Shown here: in pieces, positions 10,232 to 20,360 of the stretch
Numbering within the stretch: position 1 is the stretch's first letter
Layout: each line of letters begins with the position of its first letter
DNA from: Agrobacterium sp. a22-2
Lineage (GTDB): Bacteria > Pseudomonadota > Alphaproteobacteria > Rhizobiales > Rhizobiaceae
DNA length: 64,000 nt
Direction of reading: 5' to 3'
NCBI RefSeq assembly: GCF_012276985.1
Contig: NZ_JAAXMM010000008.1
Span: forward strand, 1 to 64,000
The notes under the pieces: generated by a model
What the model was told of the DNA's origin: nothing
Databases searched by the model: none
Seen by the model: the letters and a program-made list of their open reading frames with translations, nothing else
Translations under genes and position numbers: made by a program

Positions 10232-11417
10232 GATTTCGACCTTCCTGCGGTGCTGCGTGGGCGATGGGCACTGTGGTACCGTTGGTCCCTCGCATCATCG
10301 CTTCGCGAAAAACGTCACGGACAGACAGCGCGCCGCCGTTTCGTTCAAACTGGGCTCGGTAGGCCCGCCAATAGTCCCTGTTGCGACCAAAGCTCAGCAG
10401 CCGTCCGCCGGCATCGACGCGCGCTTCGAGAATACGCGGTTCCATGGCATGGCTGGCATGCTGCAGCAGGTTATCCAGTGCAGCGTTAAGGGCATTCTGA
10501 CGCTGCAGCAAAGTTTCGACCCGCGCGATAAGGGGCTTGTCGCGGCTACCATCATGGCTCTCCGGATTGGCCTTCGGCGGGGGCGCTTCCATGTCGAAGA
10601 TCCCGAAAGTGCTGTCGATTACTTCCTCCAACCTGTCCAGCAGGGGCTCGAGGCGCTGGCTAAGCTCTAAGGAGCGCCCGATCGTTAACGGCAGGTATTC
10701 TTCCGGCTCAGTTCCTGCTGACGGTGCGTTGTCATTGACAGTCTCCAGGGCCTCGACTGTGCGCGCGCGCGCGATCGGAACCGCAACATGAGTAGCCGAG
10801 CCATGTTCGAGATAGCTGCCATAGTCCGAATTGTCCTCAGCATTCCAGTCGTCGGGCAGCAGCTTGCTGGCGGTCTGGAGCTCCGGCGGGCCGCTCCAGC
10901 CAATTTCGACATTGCGGGAGGGGGCGGATCCTGCCGTCCGGCCCACCGGCGGCTCCAGCCAGTCCTCGGACGCCCGCTCGCCGAGAACGCCCGTGGCCAT
11001 ACGGCCGCCCCGCGAGACATCGGCCAGAATAGCCGAAATCGTCAGGTTCTCGTCGCTGAGTGTCAGTCGGCCATCCGGGTCATCGACATCATGGTGCGTC
11101 TCGCCCGAGATGTGGACAGAGAAAGCAAGTTCTCCGACCTCGAGACGCGACTGGTCGGAAAGCCTTGCCGTTTCGCCTTCATGGACGATAGTGCCGTCGA
11201 CCTTGCAACCGTTGGCGCTCTGGTCGAGCAGCACGAAACCGTCGCGGTCGCGCTCGATGGTGCAATGGTGTTTGGAGATGGAGCGTTGCACCTCCGGCAG
11301 TTGCCAGTCGCAATCCGCTGCCCGGCCTAGCGTCCGACGGCCGCGTTCGAAATACCACTTGACCCCTTGGACCGGTGCCGTCTTGCCGCTGTCGATTGGT
11401 CTCAATTCAAGCCGCAT
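10221..11417 (-). CDS. fha: FHA-domain protein of the T6SS (Fha/ImpI)
   Basis: 398 aa. An N-terminal forkhead-associated domain (about residues 20-95) shows 'GRAADCDW', 'SISKHHC' and 'SANGCKVDG', the phosphothreonine-binding core. A C-terminal T6SS FHA-type domain ends near 'RDVFREAMM'. Fha proteins bind the phosphorylated partner made by the system kinase; in Agrobacterium the partner is TssL. The ATG is chosen because GAGGAGG lies 6 nt upstream; it overlaps tssG by 11 bp. Confidence 0.92.
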   Translation of the reverse strand: MRLELRPIDSGKTAPVQGVKWYFERGRRTLGRAADCDWQLPEVQRSISKHHCTIERDRDGFVLLDQSANGCKVDGTIVHEGETARLSDQSRLEVGELAFSVHISGETHHDVDDPDGRLTLSDENLTISAILADVSRGGRMATGVLGERASEDWLEPPVGRTAGSAPSRNVEIGWSGPPELQTASKLLPDDWNAEDNSDYGSYLEHGSATHVAVPIARARTVEALETVNDNAPSAGTEPEEYLPLTIGRSLELSQRLEPLLDRLEEVIDSTFGIFDMEAPPPKANPESHDGSRDKPLIARVETLLQRQNALNAALDNLLQHASHAMEPRILEARVDAGGRLLSFGRNRDYWRAYRAQFERNGGALSVRDVFREAMMRGTNGTTVPIAHAAPQEGRNHEE

Positions 11418-12423
11418 GCTCGCCTCCTCTCGATGATGCCGGCAGGCGTTGCGCAATCACGGCATCGTCGCTGTCTCGAGACGCCGGCACCATGCGTGCC
11501 CAGCTGTTCCACCCGAGCCGCGGCGGATCGCCGGCACCCGTTTCAAGCTGGCAGAAAGGAATGTCTTCCTTCCTCAGGACAATTTGGATATCGAAATCGA
11601 GTGCGGCGCCGACATAGAGCCGGGTCAGCGCAAAGAGTTCGGTAATGTTGCGGCCGCCAGGCGCAAGGGAAAGATAATCCCTATAACCAAGCGGCCCGAC
11701 GATGACGCGGAAGCCGCCGCTGAAGTCCCGGATGGCGGCCCCCGCCGTCGCATTAACGCCCAGCTGCACACCCTGCGGCTGGGCCATGCAACTGCGGTCC
11801 TTCTCCGGGATGGTGAGCCAGCGGCCACGAAACAACTCTATCTCGACCGGCAGGCCGCTGAATTCCACCAACATGGCGCGAAGGTTTACCGAATTGCGAT
11901 TTCGCGCCGCGAAGAAACCGGCAAAACGCAGCACGACGTCTTCGTCGATGCCGCTCTGCTGCGTCAGTCTTCGGGTGCCAAACCCGGTCAGGGCCTTTAA
12001 CGTGGTGATGAAGGTATTGTCCTTGAGCTCGCCCCCCCAGCGCAGTCGCCGGGCAATTCGATATTTTTCGCAAGCATCGGCAAAGAGTTCCGCCATGCGG
12101 GCACTGAACAGATCGAAGAAGCTCGCAAGCGCCTTCGACCTGTTGCGCTCCTCGCGCATGATCAGTTCATTATAAGAAGAGGGCATAGAGCCGAGCGGGC
12201 CGATCAGCCCTGCCAGTGCGCTGCGCAAAGATGCGCGCCCGCCTCTAATCCTGAATCCGCTGACGGCAAGGGGGGCCGGTGAAACCCCCATATGGGAGGC
12301 GACATCAAGATCTCCGTCACTCGCTGCCTGCGCCACGCGAAATGCCGTCACCGGGTCGAAGCGGCCGGGATCGCGTTCGAGCAGGTCGACAAGAGCGTTG
12401 GGCTTTTGGGACATGAGATCCAT
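11407..12423 (-). CDS. tssG: TssG, T6SS baseplate wedge protein
   Basis: 338 aa of the ImpH/VasB family ('FRVAQAA', 'RFAGFFAARNRNS', 'DFDIQIVLRKEDIPFCQL'). TssG forms the baseplate wedge with TssF and TssE. A second ATG three codons in (12414) is an alternative start. It lies 18 bp after tssF and overlaps fha. Confidence 0.95.
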   Translation of the reverse strand: MDLMSQKPNALVDLLERDPGRFDPVTAFRVAQAASDGDLDVASHMGVSPAPLAVSGFRIRGGRASLRSALAGLIGPLGSMPSSYNELIMREERNRSKALASFFDLFSARMAELFADACEKYRIARRLRWGGELKDNTFITTLKALTGFGTRRLTQQSGIDEDVVLRFAGFFAARNRNSVNLRAMLVEFSGLPVEIELFRGRWLTIPEKDRSCMAQPQGVQLGVNATAGAAIRDFSGGFRVIVGPLGYRDYLSLAPGGRNITELFALTRLYVGAALDFDIQIVLRKEDIPFCQLETGAGDPPRLGWNSWARMVPASRDSDDAVIAQRLPASSRGGEHAA

Positions 12424-12441
12424 CGGCGACGATCCTTCCCT

Positions 12442-14229
12442 TTACAGCAATGGGCGTTCGGCGGCGCGGGCCGGCCATGTTGCGATCGGCTTCGACTGAC
12501 CCTTCATCGAGACGCTGAGCCGTGTGAAGCTGTTTATCGACGTGTAAAGGCTGAAGAAGCGGTCGAGCATTGCGCCGAACAGGAAGGCCGAGGGCCGATC
12601 TATCCCGACGGGATCGAATTCCAGTTCTATGTCCGTGCCCGGCACCATACCGCCGCTGCCGCTGCCGAGCCGTGCGGTAGAATTTTCGGCACGGATGCGG
12701 ATCAGTGCATCGACCAGCTGCTTGGTCTCCGGGTTGTCGCGGAAGGCATAAAGCGACAGGATGTCCTTGAGTGCCGCCCCGCCATTGTCGAACAGCGAGA
12801 GGTGATTGAGCAGCAGATGCGACATCAGCCGCCAGTTCCGACCCTCCTGGTCGTTCATACGAACCGCAGCTGTCGGGGGTAGCAGCGCTTCGACTCTGGC
12901 GATCGCCTCGTGGCCGGAGGCCAGTTGCAGATGGGGATGGCCACCGCCGAAGGGCAGCTGTTCCGGCAGGTCGCGGTTGATGCAGAGGGTATCGATACTG
13001 GCAACCGAGTCGATTGACCCGGTCACGCGGCGATCACGGTCAACAAAAGCGATCTCAATGTCGCTGGTGCCGTCGTCCTCGTCGAAGCGGCGATAGGCTT
13101 GCCAGAATATTGTGCTGTTGCCGGCCCGCTGCGAGCGGCCAAAAAAGGGTTGGCAGAATTCTTCCTGACCGCGTGCACCGGTCAGCAGCACGCGGTCGAT
13201 CGAGTAGATTTCGCGGGTCTTCTGGCGCCTGGCGTCCGGCAGTAGGCGGTATTCGGTTCGGGTCCCATCAACGGATATCGGTTCGCATGTCTGGCGAAAC
13301 AGGTTGACCACCGGTGTGGCGTTGAGCGCGAAGTCGCGGGCGGTGACCACGCGTTCAAGCTTTGCGTCCGTCTCCTTGAGGTAGACGAAAATCTCCATCG
13401 CCTCTCCGCTCCAGGCGTCAAGGCCTTCAATGTCAAGAAACAGGAACTTCTGCGGCAGGGCAAAGAATTCGGTCAACAGCCGATAGCCGATGAAGCTTGG
13501 AGCTGGATAGGGCAGCATGGCCTGTTCCGGCTCAAAACCGACCGGTTTGATGTTCCTTGCCGGCAGGAAAACCGGTGCCGGGTCGTCGGCATGCCGTGCA
13601 AGGGCTATGCCGAGCGTATTGTTGGCAAGGAGTTCGTAGAGCACCACAGCTTGTTGCCATGGCGACGAAATATGCAGGCGCAGCCGGCCGACGCCGAATT
13701 CTCCCATCGGTTTGCGGGGATCAATCGAGCAGATTGACAGCCGAAGGCAGCCGGCGGCGCCGGCATAGGGCGACAGCGGAGCGTTAATCGGCTGCCCGGA
13801 CAAATTCGCTGCGGCAATTTTGATCGGTGCGATCTCCACATCCTGAGTGGTCCTGAAACGGCAAACCTCTCCGGCAACCGGCTCGGCCAGGATTTCCGTA
13901 TGCCGCGGCACGATTTGCATCGAGTCCAGCGTTTCGCTGGGCTGGAAACGCACGATGCTCATCGAGGGCAGGGGCGCCAGATAGTGGGGATAGAGGGTCT
14001 CCAGCAGGCCGTCTGTCAGCTCGGGAAACTCGTCGTCAAGTTTCTGGCGCACACGGGCTGCCGAATAGGCAAAGCTCTGGATCAGGCGCTCGACATGGGG
14101 GTCGTCGGCGACTTCGCCGGTCATACGCAGGCGACCCGCAATCTTCGGGAAGGCATCCGCAAAGCGAGCGGCACGGCGGCGCAGCGCCAGCAACTCGTCA
14201 TTGTAGCGGTTGAGAAAGCCTTCAGCCAT
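12442..14229 (-). CDS. tssF: TssF, T6SS baseplate wedge protein
   Basis: 595 aa, normal for TssF (ImpG/VasA). The start 'MAEGFLNRYNDELLALRRRA' and the segment 'HVERLIQSFAYSAARVRQKLDDEFPELTDGLLETLYPHYL' (split here for reference as HVERLIQSFAY and LLETLYPHYL) are diagnostic. It is the scaffold of the baseplate wedge. The chosen ATG overlaps the tssE stop by 8 bp. Confidence 0.96.
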   Translation of the reverse strand: MAEGFLNRYNDELLALRRRAARFADAFPKIAGRLRMTGEVADDPHVERLIQSFAYSAARVRQKLDDEFPELTDGLLETLYPHYLAPLPSMSIVRFQPSETLDSMQIVPRHTEILAEPVAGEVCRFRTTQDVEIAPIKIAAANLSGQPINAPLSPYAGAAGCLRLSICSIDPRKPMGEFGVGRLRLHISSPWQQAVVLYELLANNTLGIALARHADDPAPVFLPARNIKPVGFEPEQAMLPYPAPSFIGYRLLTEFFALPQKFLFLDIEGLDAWSGEAMEIFVYLKETDAKLERVVTARDFALNATPVVNLFRQTCEPISVDGTRTEYRLLPDARRQKTREIYSIDRVLLTGARGQEEFCQPFFGRSQRAGNSTIFWQAYRRFDEDDGTSDIEIAFVDRDRRVTGSIDSVASIDTLCINRDLPEQLPFGGGHPHLQLASGHEAIARVEALLPPTAAVRMNDQEGRNWRLMSHLLLNHLSLFDNGGAALKDILSLYAFRDNPETKQLVDALIRIRAENSTARLGSGSGGMVPGTDIELEFDPVGIDRPSAFLFGAMLDRFFSLYTSINSFTRLSVSMKGQSKPIATWPARAAERPLL

Positions 14230-14731
14230 TGGTCGCCTCCACCAGGAAGCGTTGCGTCGAAGGGTCGATGGTTGATTCGAAACTGATCGGTGGCATGCCT
14301 TCATGCAGACGGAAGGTCGCCTGGATGCGCATACGGAGCGCTCGTTCCGTCATGGTTCGGCTTTTCAGGATGGTCACCCGCACGTCGGAGAGCCGTGTCT
14401 CGAACAGCGAGATGCGCCGTTCGATCATCCGCGCGAGCTTGAGTTTCGCCTCATCGGTGACGAGATTGGCCGAAATCATGCCATCGACACCGTAGCTCAC
14501 CAAGGCATCCTTCAGCTCGGAAAGCCCTATTGGAGGTTCGTTCGGGCTGCGACGTGTGTTCAAAAGCGCCTCCAGATCGCGACGGATCGATTCGCGCACT
14601 TCGCGGATCTGGTCGGCCACGCTCGCGGGCGGGTCGATCATCCTATCCGGCGCCTCGTCGATCAGCCTGTCGAGAATCGAGCGGGAGAGAACGCGGTCTC
14701 GGGGACGGTAACGGTCGAGGGGATCAGCCAT
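14222..14731 (-). CDS. tssE: TssE, gp25-like baseplate protein
   Basis: 169 aa with a GPW/gp25 lysozyme-like fold region in the C-terminal half ('DVRVTILKSRTMTERALRMRI'; only the first part is needed to recognise it). TssE is the phage gp25 homologue that starts sheath polymerisation at the baseplate. The ATG beginning 'MADPLDRYRPRDRVLSRS' is chosen because it matches the family N-terminus and overlaps the tagJ stop by 8 bp. Confidence 0.93.
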   Translation of the reverse strand: MADPLDRYRPRDRVLSRSILDRLIDEAPDRMIDPPASVADQIREVRESIRRDLEALLNTRRSPNEPPIGLSELKDALVSYGVDGMISANLVTDEAKLKLARMIERRISLFETRLSDVRVTILKSRTMTERALRMRIQATFRLHEGMPPISFESTIDPSTQRFLVEATNG

Positions 14732-15554
14732 GGGCAACCTGCTTCCGGACGGTGGCTGCAGGAATCGCTTCCACTGTTTTGGTGTCATGGAACGAAACAA
14801 GCTCATCGCCGGCGAGGAAACAACGCTGACCACGACCCGTCGTGATGCCGGTAGGCTCGTTGATCCAATCGGTTTCGCGGCCGAGCCGCAGAGCCATTTC
14901 CCCTGCCATACCGTGATAGATCGCCGGCAGCAGGACTGGTGCCACGGCGCCGTCGTTCAGCGACAGCTCGCCACGGCGGAAGGCAAGGTCGCGGGGTCGG
15001 GCGATCGGTTCGAGGGTCAGTGCGGCGATCTTGGTGAAATCGACCCAAAGATAGGCGCCGCCGGTCATGATCACCTCGAGCGCATGGGGGATCCGGTCGT
15101 CAAGATCGCGAAAATCGGCAACCTGTTTGCCGTTCCAGATCAGCGTGCACTCGCAGCGGCGCTCATCGAGCGAGGTCAAGGTCGCCTTGGAATTCTCGGC
15201 ATCACCCATGCGATGGGCAATGCCAAGCTCGATGGCCAGTTTGTCGAGATCGCTTGGCCCTTGTGGAAATTCCGGCACCGCGCCGCTGGCAAACCAGGCG
15301 TCGCGGGCAGCCATGCCGCGGAGTTCGTTGCGCAGCAATGCAAAGCCCATGGTCGCATCCGGCGCGAACGTAACGGCGACGCTACACTGGTTGTCGGCGC
15401 GTTCGTAATCGCCTTGAAGCACCAGAAGGTCGATATAGAGATGTCGCGCTTCCTGATCGGCAGGGTTGGATTTCAAATGGGCCTTGGCCTCACCGAGCGC
15501 TTCTTCGAGCGTGTTTTCGCTAATCAGGCGGGCGATGCTTTCGGAAAGCGTCAT
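14724..15554 (-). CDS. tagJ: TagJ (ImpE), sheath-associated accessory protein
   Basis: 276 aa of the ImpE/SciE family. The N-terminal half is helical and TPR-like ('EEALGEAKAHLKSNPADQEA', 'LLVLQGDYERADNQ'), followed by the ImpE C-terminal domain. TagJ binds the TssB N-terminus and accompanies one T6SS subtype; it is accessory to ClpV-mediated sheath recycling. It overlaps the upstream tssC paralogue by 4 bp. Confidence 0.92.
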   Translation of the reverse strand: MTLSESIARLISENTLEEALGEAKAHLKSNPADQEARHLYIDLLVLQGDYERADNQCSVAVTFAPDATMGFALLRNELRGMAARDAWFASGAVPEFPQGPSDLDKLAIELGIAHRMGDAENSKATLTSLDERRCECTLIWNGKQVADFRDLDDRIPHALEVIMTGGAYLWVDFTKIAALTLEPIARPRDLAFRRGELSLNDGAVAPVLLPAIYHGMAGEMALRLGRETDWINEPTGITTGRGQRCFLAGDELVSFHDTKTVEAIPAATVRKQVAHG

Positions 15555-16936
15555 GCGGACATCCTTTCGGGCATGGCGACAGGGCGATTGATCTGACCCG
15601 TAGTCGCGGTCTCTGCGATGAGGTGGAAGCTGGTGGATACGTCATCAAGCTGAAAATGCGGCTGCAGGCGCACGGTACAGGAGAAGGTGCCGGGCTTGCC
15701 CGGAACCTCCATGACGGTGATGCCGGCAGACCGTAAGGGAAAGCGGGTCCGCAGCGACAGATCGGCATCGTCATTGCCCAGGGTGTAGCCGGTCAGCCAG
15801 TCCTCCAGTTTCCGCTGGATGGAGATGGCATCGGACAATTGGCCAATCTCGTCGCGCATGATGACCTTGAGATAATGTGAGAAGCGTGAGGCGCAGAGCA
15901 CATATTGGAGCATGGCGGCGAGCTGCGCATTCTGCCGGGCATGCTCGTTTGAATAATGCGGCGGTGCGTGAAGCGACTGGTTCGAATTGAAGATCGCGAA
16001 GGCCGACAGATAGGTGGCACCGACCGGGATCAGGCCGAGATCGCAGAACTGCTGTTCCTGAATGCTGGTCAGGCGAATTTCCACCGGCGCTTGAGCGGAT
16101 AGACCTTGGCTTTCAGTGCCGAAATCATAAGGCTGGAGCTGCACCGGGCTGAGCAAGCCGCCATCCACTTCGTCCTGGGTAGCGCCGCGGATATCGGCGA
16201 ACCAGCCTGACTCGATAAAATTCCGAATGACGATGGTGGCGAAAGCAAAGGCGCCGTTGCCCCACAACAGGGATCTGCCATCGGCAGCGATCTCTTCGCG
16301 AAACGGGAACCCGTCATCGCGGTGGCGCGCATAGGGTTCAAACGACCCACGCATGAGGATGCGAGGGGCGACTAGGCCAAGAAACCGCGAATCTTCTCGA
16401 GACCGAAGGCTGTTCCACCTGATGCGCTTGGGGTCCCCCGACAGCCAGGAGAAATCCTTGACGCGGCCAAGTTCATGGAAATTTTCTAGCCCGAGGGCCA
16501 GGGCTGAAGCCCCGGCAACGAAAGGGCAAAAGGCGGCGGCTGACACCATGCCGAGCTGGGTTAAAGTACTAACCGCATCGCCGCCACGTGGTTCGTCGGG
16601 AGAGAAATGATAGTCACCGACGAGGAGCCCGTAAGGCTCACCGCCCGGCATACCAAATTCGCGGTTGTAAATGAGTTCGAAGAGATGGCTCTGGTCGAAA
16701 TCCGAGGCTCGCTCCAAACTGCGGGCAAGCTCTTGCCATTCAAGACTGAGGATCTTCACCTTCACATCGCCGCCACGGCCTGCTTCGCGGACCAGCATGG
16801 CGACGCCGCGCCAGCGCGCTTCCATCGCCTGGAAATCGGGATGGTGCAGGATGGCGTTCACTTGCCGATTGAGCGACTCATCGATCAGCGCGATCAACTG
16901 GTCGGCCCGGCGTCTCCACTCTGTGCAAGAACACAT
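15551..16936 (-). CDS. tssC: Second TssC paralogue (sheath large-subunit family)
   Basis: 461 aa of the EvpB/VC_A0108 TssC family ('FSPDEPRGGDAVSTLTQLG', 'AAAFCPFVAGAS', 'RFSHYLKVIMRDEIG'). It is a diverged copy of the gene just upstream. Agrobacterium likewise carries two tssC genes named for their different sizes. The ATG 'MCSCTEWRRRADQL' is chosen because AGGA lies 7 nt upstream and the family homology starts there; the open frame runs 63 codons further. Whether it joins the sheath or acts elsewhere in assembly cannot be read from sequence. Confidence 0.9.
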   Translation of the reverse strand: MCSCTEWRRRADQLIALIDESLNRQVNAILHHPDFQAMEARWRGVAMLVREAGRGGDVKVKILSLEWQELARSLERASDFDQSHLFELIYNREFGMPGGEPYGLLVGDYHFSPDEPRGGDAVSTLTQLGMVSAAAFCPFVAGASALALGLENFHELGRVKDFSWLSGDPKRIRWNSLRSREDSRFLGLVAPRILMRGSFEPYARHRDDGFPFREEIAADGRSLLWGNGAFAFATIVIRNFIESGWFADIRGATQDEVDGGLLSPVQLQPYDFGTESQGLSAQAPVEIRLTSIQEQQFCDLGLIPVGATYLSAFAIFNSNQSLHAPPHYSNEHARQNAQLAAMLQYVLCASRFSHYLKVIMRDEIGQLSDAISIQRKLEDWLTGYTLGNDDADLSLRTRFPLRSAGITVMEVPGKPGTFSCTVRLQPHFQLDDVSTSFHLIAETATTGQINRPVAMPERMSA

Positions 16937-17009
16937 CGTCGTCCTGGTCTCCGATCCATGGCAATTCAGGAGAATTCCGTCCGGAACTGCAAGAAACACA
17001 AGCAAGAAA

Positions 17010-17039
17010 TCACGCACGGCGAGGGACCGCCGTGCGTGA
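17010..17039 (-). promoter_or_regulatory. Strong intercistronic hairpin between the two tssC genes
   Basis: An 11-bp perfect stem (17010-17020 with 17029-17039) with an 8-nt loop lies between the stop of the first tssC and the start of its paralogue. On the minus strand it is followed by a moderately T-rich stretch. It may act as a partial terminator or an mRNA-stability element that sets the ratio of sheath protein to downstream products. Confidence 0.6.
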
Positions 17040-17046
17040 AGTCGCA

Positions 17047-18528
17047 TCAGGATTTGGAGGGGATCCGAGCGACCATCCGCAGGGAAGTCGTCAACTCCTC
17101 CATCTGCAGCCAGGGGCGCATCCATGCCACCGCGTTGTAGGCCCCGGGCCTACCCGGGATTTCCTGTACGGTAACCCTGGCATCGCGCAGGGGATATTTC
17201 GCTCGCGATTCCTCGCCGGCATTGTCATTGGCGTTGACGTAGTTGGAGATCCAGCGGTTGAGCCAGACCTCGCAATCCTCCGCTTCCATGAAGGAACCGA
17301 TCTTGTCACGGCCCATCACCTTGAGATAGTGCGCAAAGCGGGACGTCGCCATCATGTAGGGTAGGCGGGCCGAGACAGCGGCATTGGCGGTCGCTTCCGG
17401 CCGATCGTAGAGTTTCGGCTTGTGGGCCGTCTGAGCACCGAAGAACACCGCATAGTCCGTGTTCTTGTAGTGGCACAGCGGCAGGAATCCGAGCTTGCCG
17501 AGTTCCGCATCACGACGGTCGGTAATGCCGACTTCCGTCGGGCATTTCAGGTCGAGGTCGCCATCGTCACTGGAGAAGATATGCATCGGCAGGCCCTCCA
17601 CCTTGCCGCCGTTTTCCGCGCCGCGGATTGCCGTGCACCAGCCGCTCTTGGCGAAGGCTTCGGTGAGCCTCGTACCCATCACATATGCCGCATTCATCCA
17701 GCAGTAGCTGTCATGGGACAATTCACCGGTATTGGAACCGCCCGTTTCGTCATAATTGAATTCATCGATCGGGCTCGTTTTCGGACCGTAGGGCATGCGG
17801 GCAAGCACACGAGGCATGGCGAGCGTGACGAAGCGGGAATCGTCACTGTCGCGCAAACCGCGCCACTTGGCATATTCGACCGTCTCGAAGATCTTTTCGA
17901 GATCGCGTGGCTTGGCGAGCTCGCGGAAGTCTTCAAAGCCGAACATGCGCGGGCTGGCAGCGGAAATGAAGGGCGCAAAAGCGGCGGCCGCGATCATTGA
18001 CACCCCTTGAAGCAATTGGACGTCGTCAAAGGAATTGTCGAATTCGTAGTCTCCGACCATTGCACCCATGGGCTCGCCGCCGGGCGTTCCGAATTCGTCT
18101 TCATAGACGGATTTAAACAGCCGGGATTGGTCAAACTCCACGGCTTTAGCAAGGTCCTTAGCAATCTCGCGCTTGGAAGCGTTCAAAACCCGGATCTTCA
18201 GGTTGATGCTGGTTTCGGAGTTTTTCACGAGATAGTTCAGCCCGCGCCAGCTGCCCTCCAGCTTGACGAATTCCGGCGCCTGCATGATCGCCGCCAGTTG
18301 GTGGGAGATCGTCTTGTCGAGTTCGTCGATCGCGTTGTTCAGCGTTACCGTGAGGTTGCGATCATAGGTTACCGTGCCCTTGAGGGCCTGATCCGTGAGG
18401 GTGCGCAGCAGATCCTGGGCGCGATTGGGTTCCGTCTGCCGGGTCGCTGCGACGACCCGCGACAGGAGATCCTGATCCGCAACGAATTCAGTCTGTTCAT
18501 TGGTTTGCAATTGCGTGTCAGCGCTCAT
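17047..18528 (-). CDS. tssC: TssC, T6SS contractile sheath large subunit
   Basis: 493 aa, full family length. Typical segments are '[19 protein letters not shown]', '[17 protein letters not shown]' and '[19 protein letters not shown]'. TssC pairs with TssB to form the contractile sheath around the Hcp tube. The ATG is preceded by AAGGA about 7 nt upstream. Two genes, tssB and tssC, are separated by 113 bp that contain a GC-rich hairpin (18615-18636). Confidence 0.97.
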   Translation of the reverse strand: MSADTQLQTNEQTEFVADQDLLSRVVAATRQTEPNRAQDLLRTLTDQALKGTVTYDRNLTVTLNNAIDELDKTISHQLAAIMQAPEFVKLEGSWRGLNYLVKNSETSINLKIRVLNASKREIAKDLAKAVEFDQSRLFKSVYEDEFGTPGGEPMGAMVGDYEFDNSFDDVQLLQGVSMIAAAAFAPFISAASPRMFGFEDFRELAKPRDLEKIFETVEYAKWRGLRDSDDSRFVTLAMPRVLARMPYGPKTSPIDEFNYDETGGSNTGELSHDSYCWMNAAYVMGTRLTEAFAKSGWCTAIRGAENGGKVEGLPMHIFSSDDGDLDLKCPTEVGITDRRDAELGKLGFLPLCHYKNTDYAVFFGAQTAHKPKLYDRPEATANAAVSARLPYMMATSRFAHYLKVMGRDKIGSFMEAEDCEVWLNRWISNYVNANDNAGEESRAKYPLRDARVTVQEIPGRPGAYNAVAWMRPWLQMEELTTSLRMVARIPSKS

Positions 18529-18641
18529 GTCTCAATCCTTTTCATAGAGCGGGCGATTTGGGGATGGCGTCCATCCCAGAAACCGATGCTCAAACAGATG
18601 GGGCAGGAATTCAGGGCGCGCTCGTTTGCGCGCGCCGGCAC

Positions 18642-19166
18642 TCAATTGACGATGTCTGTCTTGTCTCCAGGCTTCATGCCGCCGAGCTGGGCAACCAACT
18701 CCGAAAGATCCGCCTTGTTCTGGAGGATGGCTTCGAGCAGCCGTTCCAGCTCCTCCGAACGGTCAGCCTTGCTCATCAGATCCCGCAACTCGTTGCGGGC
18801 ATCGAGAAGGGCTTTCAGTGCAGGGATCTGGTTGACGACGGCGCCGGGTTCGAAATCGGCCATGCTCTCGAACTTCAATGAAACAGGAAGGCTCGTTCCG
18901 TCATTCTGCAGGGTGTTTTCGACGGAAAGTGTCAAACCCGGTGTCATGCGGCGCATGACGTCGTCGAAATTGTCACGATCGATCTGCACGAACTTGCGTT
19001 CGCCGAACGGCCTCAAGGGTTGGGTCGGATTTCCGGAGAAATCGCCAAGGACACCGACGACGAATGGCAGTTCCTTCACCACCATCGCACCTTCGGTTTC
19101 AACCTCGTATTTGATGTGGACCCGCGGTTTGCGAACCCTTTCCAGTTTTTCATGCACACTTGCCAT
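18642..19166 (-). CDS. tssB: TssB, T6SS contractile sheath small subunit
   Basis: 174 aa of the VipA/ImpB family. The hallmark '[12 protein letters not shown]', '[16 protein letters not shown]' and '[13 protein letters not shown]' are present. The ATG '[11 protein letters not shown]' is chosen because GGAG lies 9 nt upstream; an in-frame start 7 codons earlier has no such site. Confidence 0.96.
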   Translation of the reverse strand: MASVHEKLERVRKPRVHIKYEVETEGAMVVKELPFVVGVLGDFSGNPTQPLRPFGERKFVQIDRDNFDDVMRRMTPGLTLSVENTLQNDGTSLPVSLKFESMADFEPGAVVNQIPALKALLDARNELRDLMSKADRSEELERLLEAILQNKADLSELVAQLGGMKPGDKTDIVN

Positions 19167-19253
19167 CGGGATTCTCCTTCGTGCCATCGGCAGATTACGA
19201 ATTCAGACTGTTTGCAGAATGCTGACGGGCGCGGCCCGCATGCTTGGGTGCCC

Positions 19254-20321
19254 TCAGCCTCCCCTGTTTTCGGGCGAGGGCTGGATGCCAGCTGCCGTCA
19301 GCACAGCATGTCGTGTGTGCTGTTCGGGCAAAAGCTCAGCAAGAAGCTCTGAAAAATCCATACGTCCCCGGCGAACTAGCGTTTCAATCGACAATGCAAG
19401 CGGTGAATGCGGTTCGTTACGGCGGAAATAACGCGCGACAGTGGCTAAAAGTTCAAAAGCCTCTTCGCGAGACCGGATGGTGTCCGCAGTGATGGGCCGC
19501 GCGTGCGCTGCCTCTTCAACCGTCTCGTTGGAATTGGCCGGATGCAGGTCGGTCTTGGCTTGGCTAGGCGCTTCAATCGTCAGCGTGTCGCAAATGCCGG
19601 AAAGAAAGCGGATTGCAGAAGCTGCCTCCTGCAACACATTGCGTGTATTGGAACTCGGCGGAGCCTGATTGCCGCAACGTTCGTCAAGTATAGTGACCAT
19701 CCGGTCGAACGCTGCAATACACTCCATGAGAACGTTCAGCTGCGCTGACATATGCGCGACACCGGCCTCGGCGGCGGCCTGCTGCAATTCCTCCAGCCGT
19801 TCCGTCTCGTTCGAACGCTGGCCGAGTTGGAAATCCCATAGGGACAACTGGGCAAATTTGCCGCCGGGGATCAAGGATGTCAAACGGATGGCTTGGATAA
19901 TCGCGCCTTCGCCCCCGATGCCGTTTAGACCGGACAGCGGTGCGAAACGTTCCTCGAGATCGTCGTCGCCGATCGAGTGAAGCAGATCAAAGTAATTGTC
20001 TAAAAGCGACACGATTGCACCGTATACGTCCCGTAAACCCTCAAAACCGCGCAGCCGCAACTGGGCCTCGGCGAGCCAGGCCAATACTTCGATGTCTTTG
20101 CTTTCCGAAGATAGGATCTGCAATCCTAGATTGTTTACATCATGCCAGGCAGGTGAAAGCCCAATAGTTTCACCTGGGACTATACCGCGTTCTGAGGTCC
20201 GCGCAGTGCTTCTGGCATCCTTAATTCTATAGTATAGTTCACGTGACACAGTACTGATGCGCACGTTTTTTCCGCACGGACCGTCTTTTTCTAATGGATC
20301 TGCGATTTTTAAAACATTCAC
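19254..20321 (-). CDS. tssA: TssA, T6SS cap/priming protein
   Basis: 355 aa with an N-terminal ImpA_N domain ('DPLEKDGPCGKNVR', 'WHDVNNLGLQILSSESKDIE') and a C-terminal region ending in 'RRGRMDFSELLAELLPEQ', typical of TssA. TssA coordinates tail tube and sheath assembly. It is the first gene of the minus-strand operon. GGAGG lies about 13 nt before the ATG. Confidence 0.94.
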   Translation of the reverse strand: MNVLKIADPLEKDGPCGKNVRISTVSRELYYRIKDARSTARTSERGIVPGETIGLSPAWHDVNNLGLQILSSESKDIEVLAWLAEAQLRLRGFEGLRDVYGAIVSLLDNYFDLLHSIGDDDLEERFAPLSGLNGIGGEGAIIQAIRLTSLIPGGKFAQLSLWDFQLGQRSNETERLEELQQAAAEAGVAHMSAQLNVLMECIAAFDRMVTILDERCGNQAPPSSNTRNVLQEAASAIRFLSGICDTLTIEAPSQAKTDLHPANSNETVEEAAHARPITADTIRSREEAFELLATVARYFRRNEPHSPLALSIETLVRRGRMDFSELLAELLPEQHTRHAVLTAAGIQPSPENRGG

Positions 20322-20360
20322 GTCTTAAAATCCTCCAAAGTCAGAGCATAAGTTCGTGGT

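Noticed and set aside
16937..17125. A 63-residue N-terminal extension of the second TssC paralogue
   Set aside because: The extension runs through the intercistronic hairpin, lacks family similarity, and a better ATG with a ribosome site lies at the family start.
18007..19431. A 474-codon plus-strand open frame across tssB and part of tssC
   Set aside because: It crosses two conserved T6SS genes and their gap on the wrong strand and has no recognisable domain.
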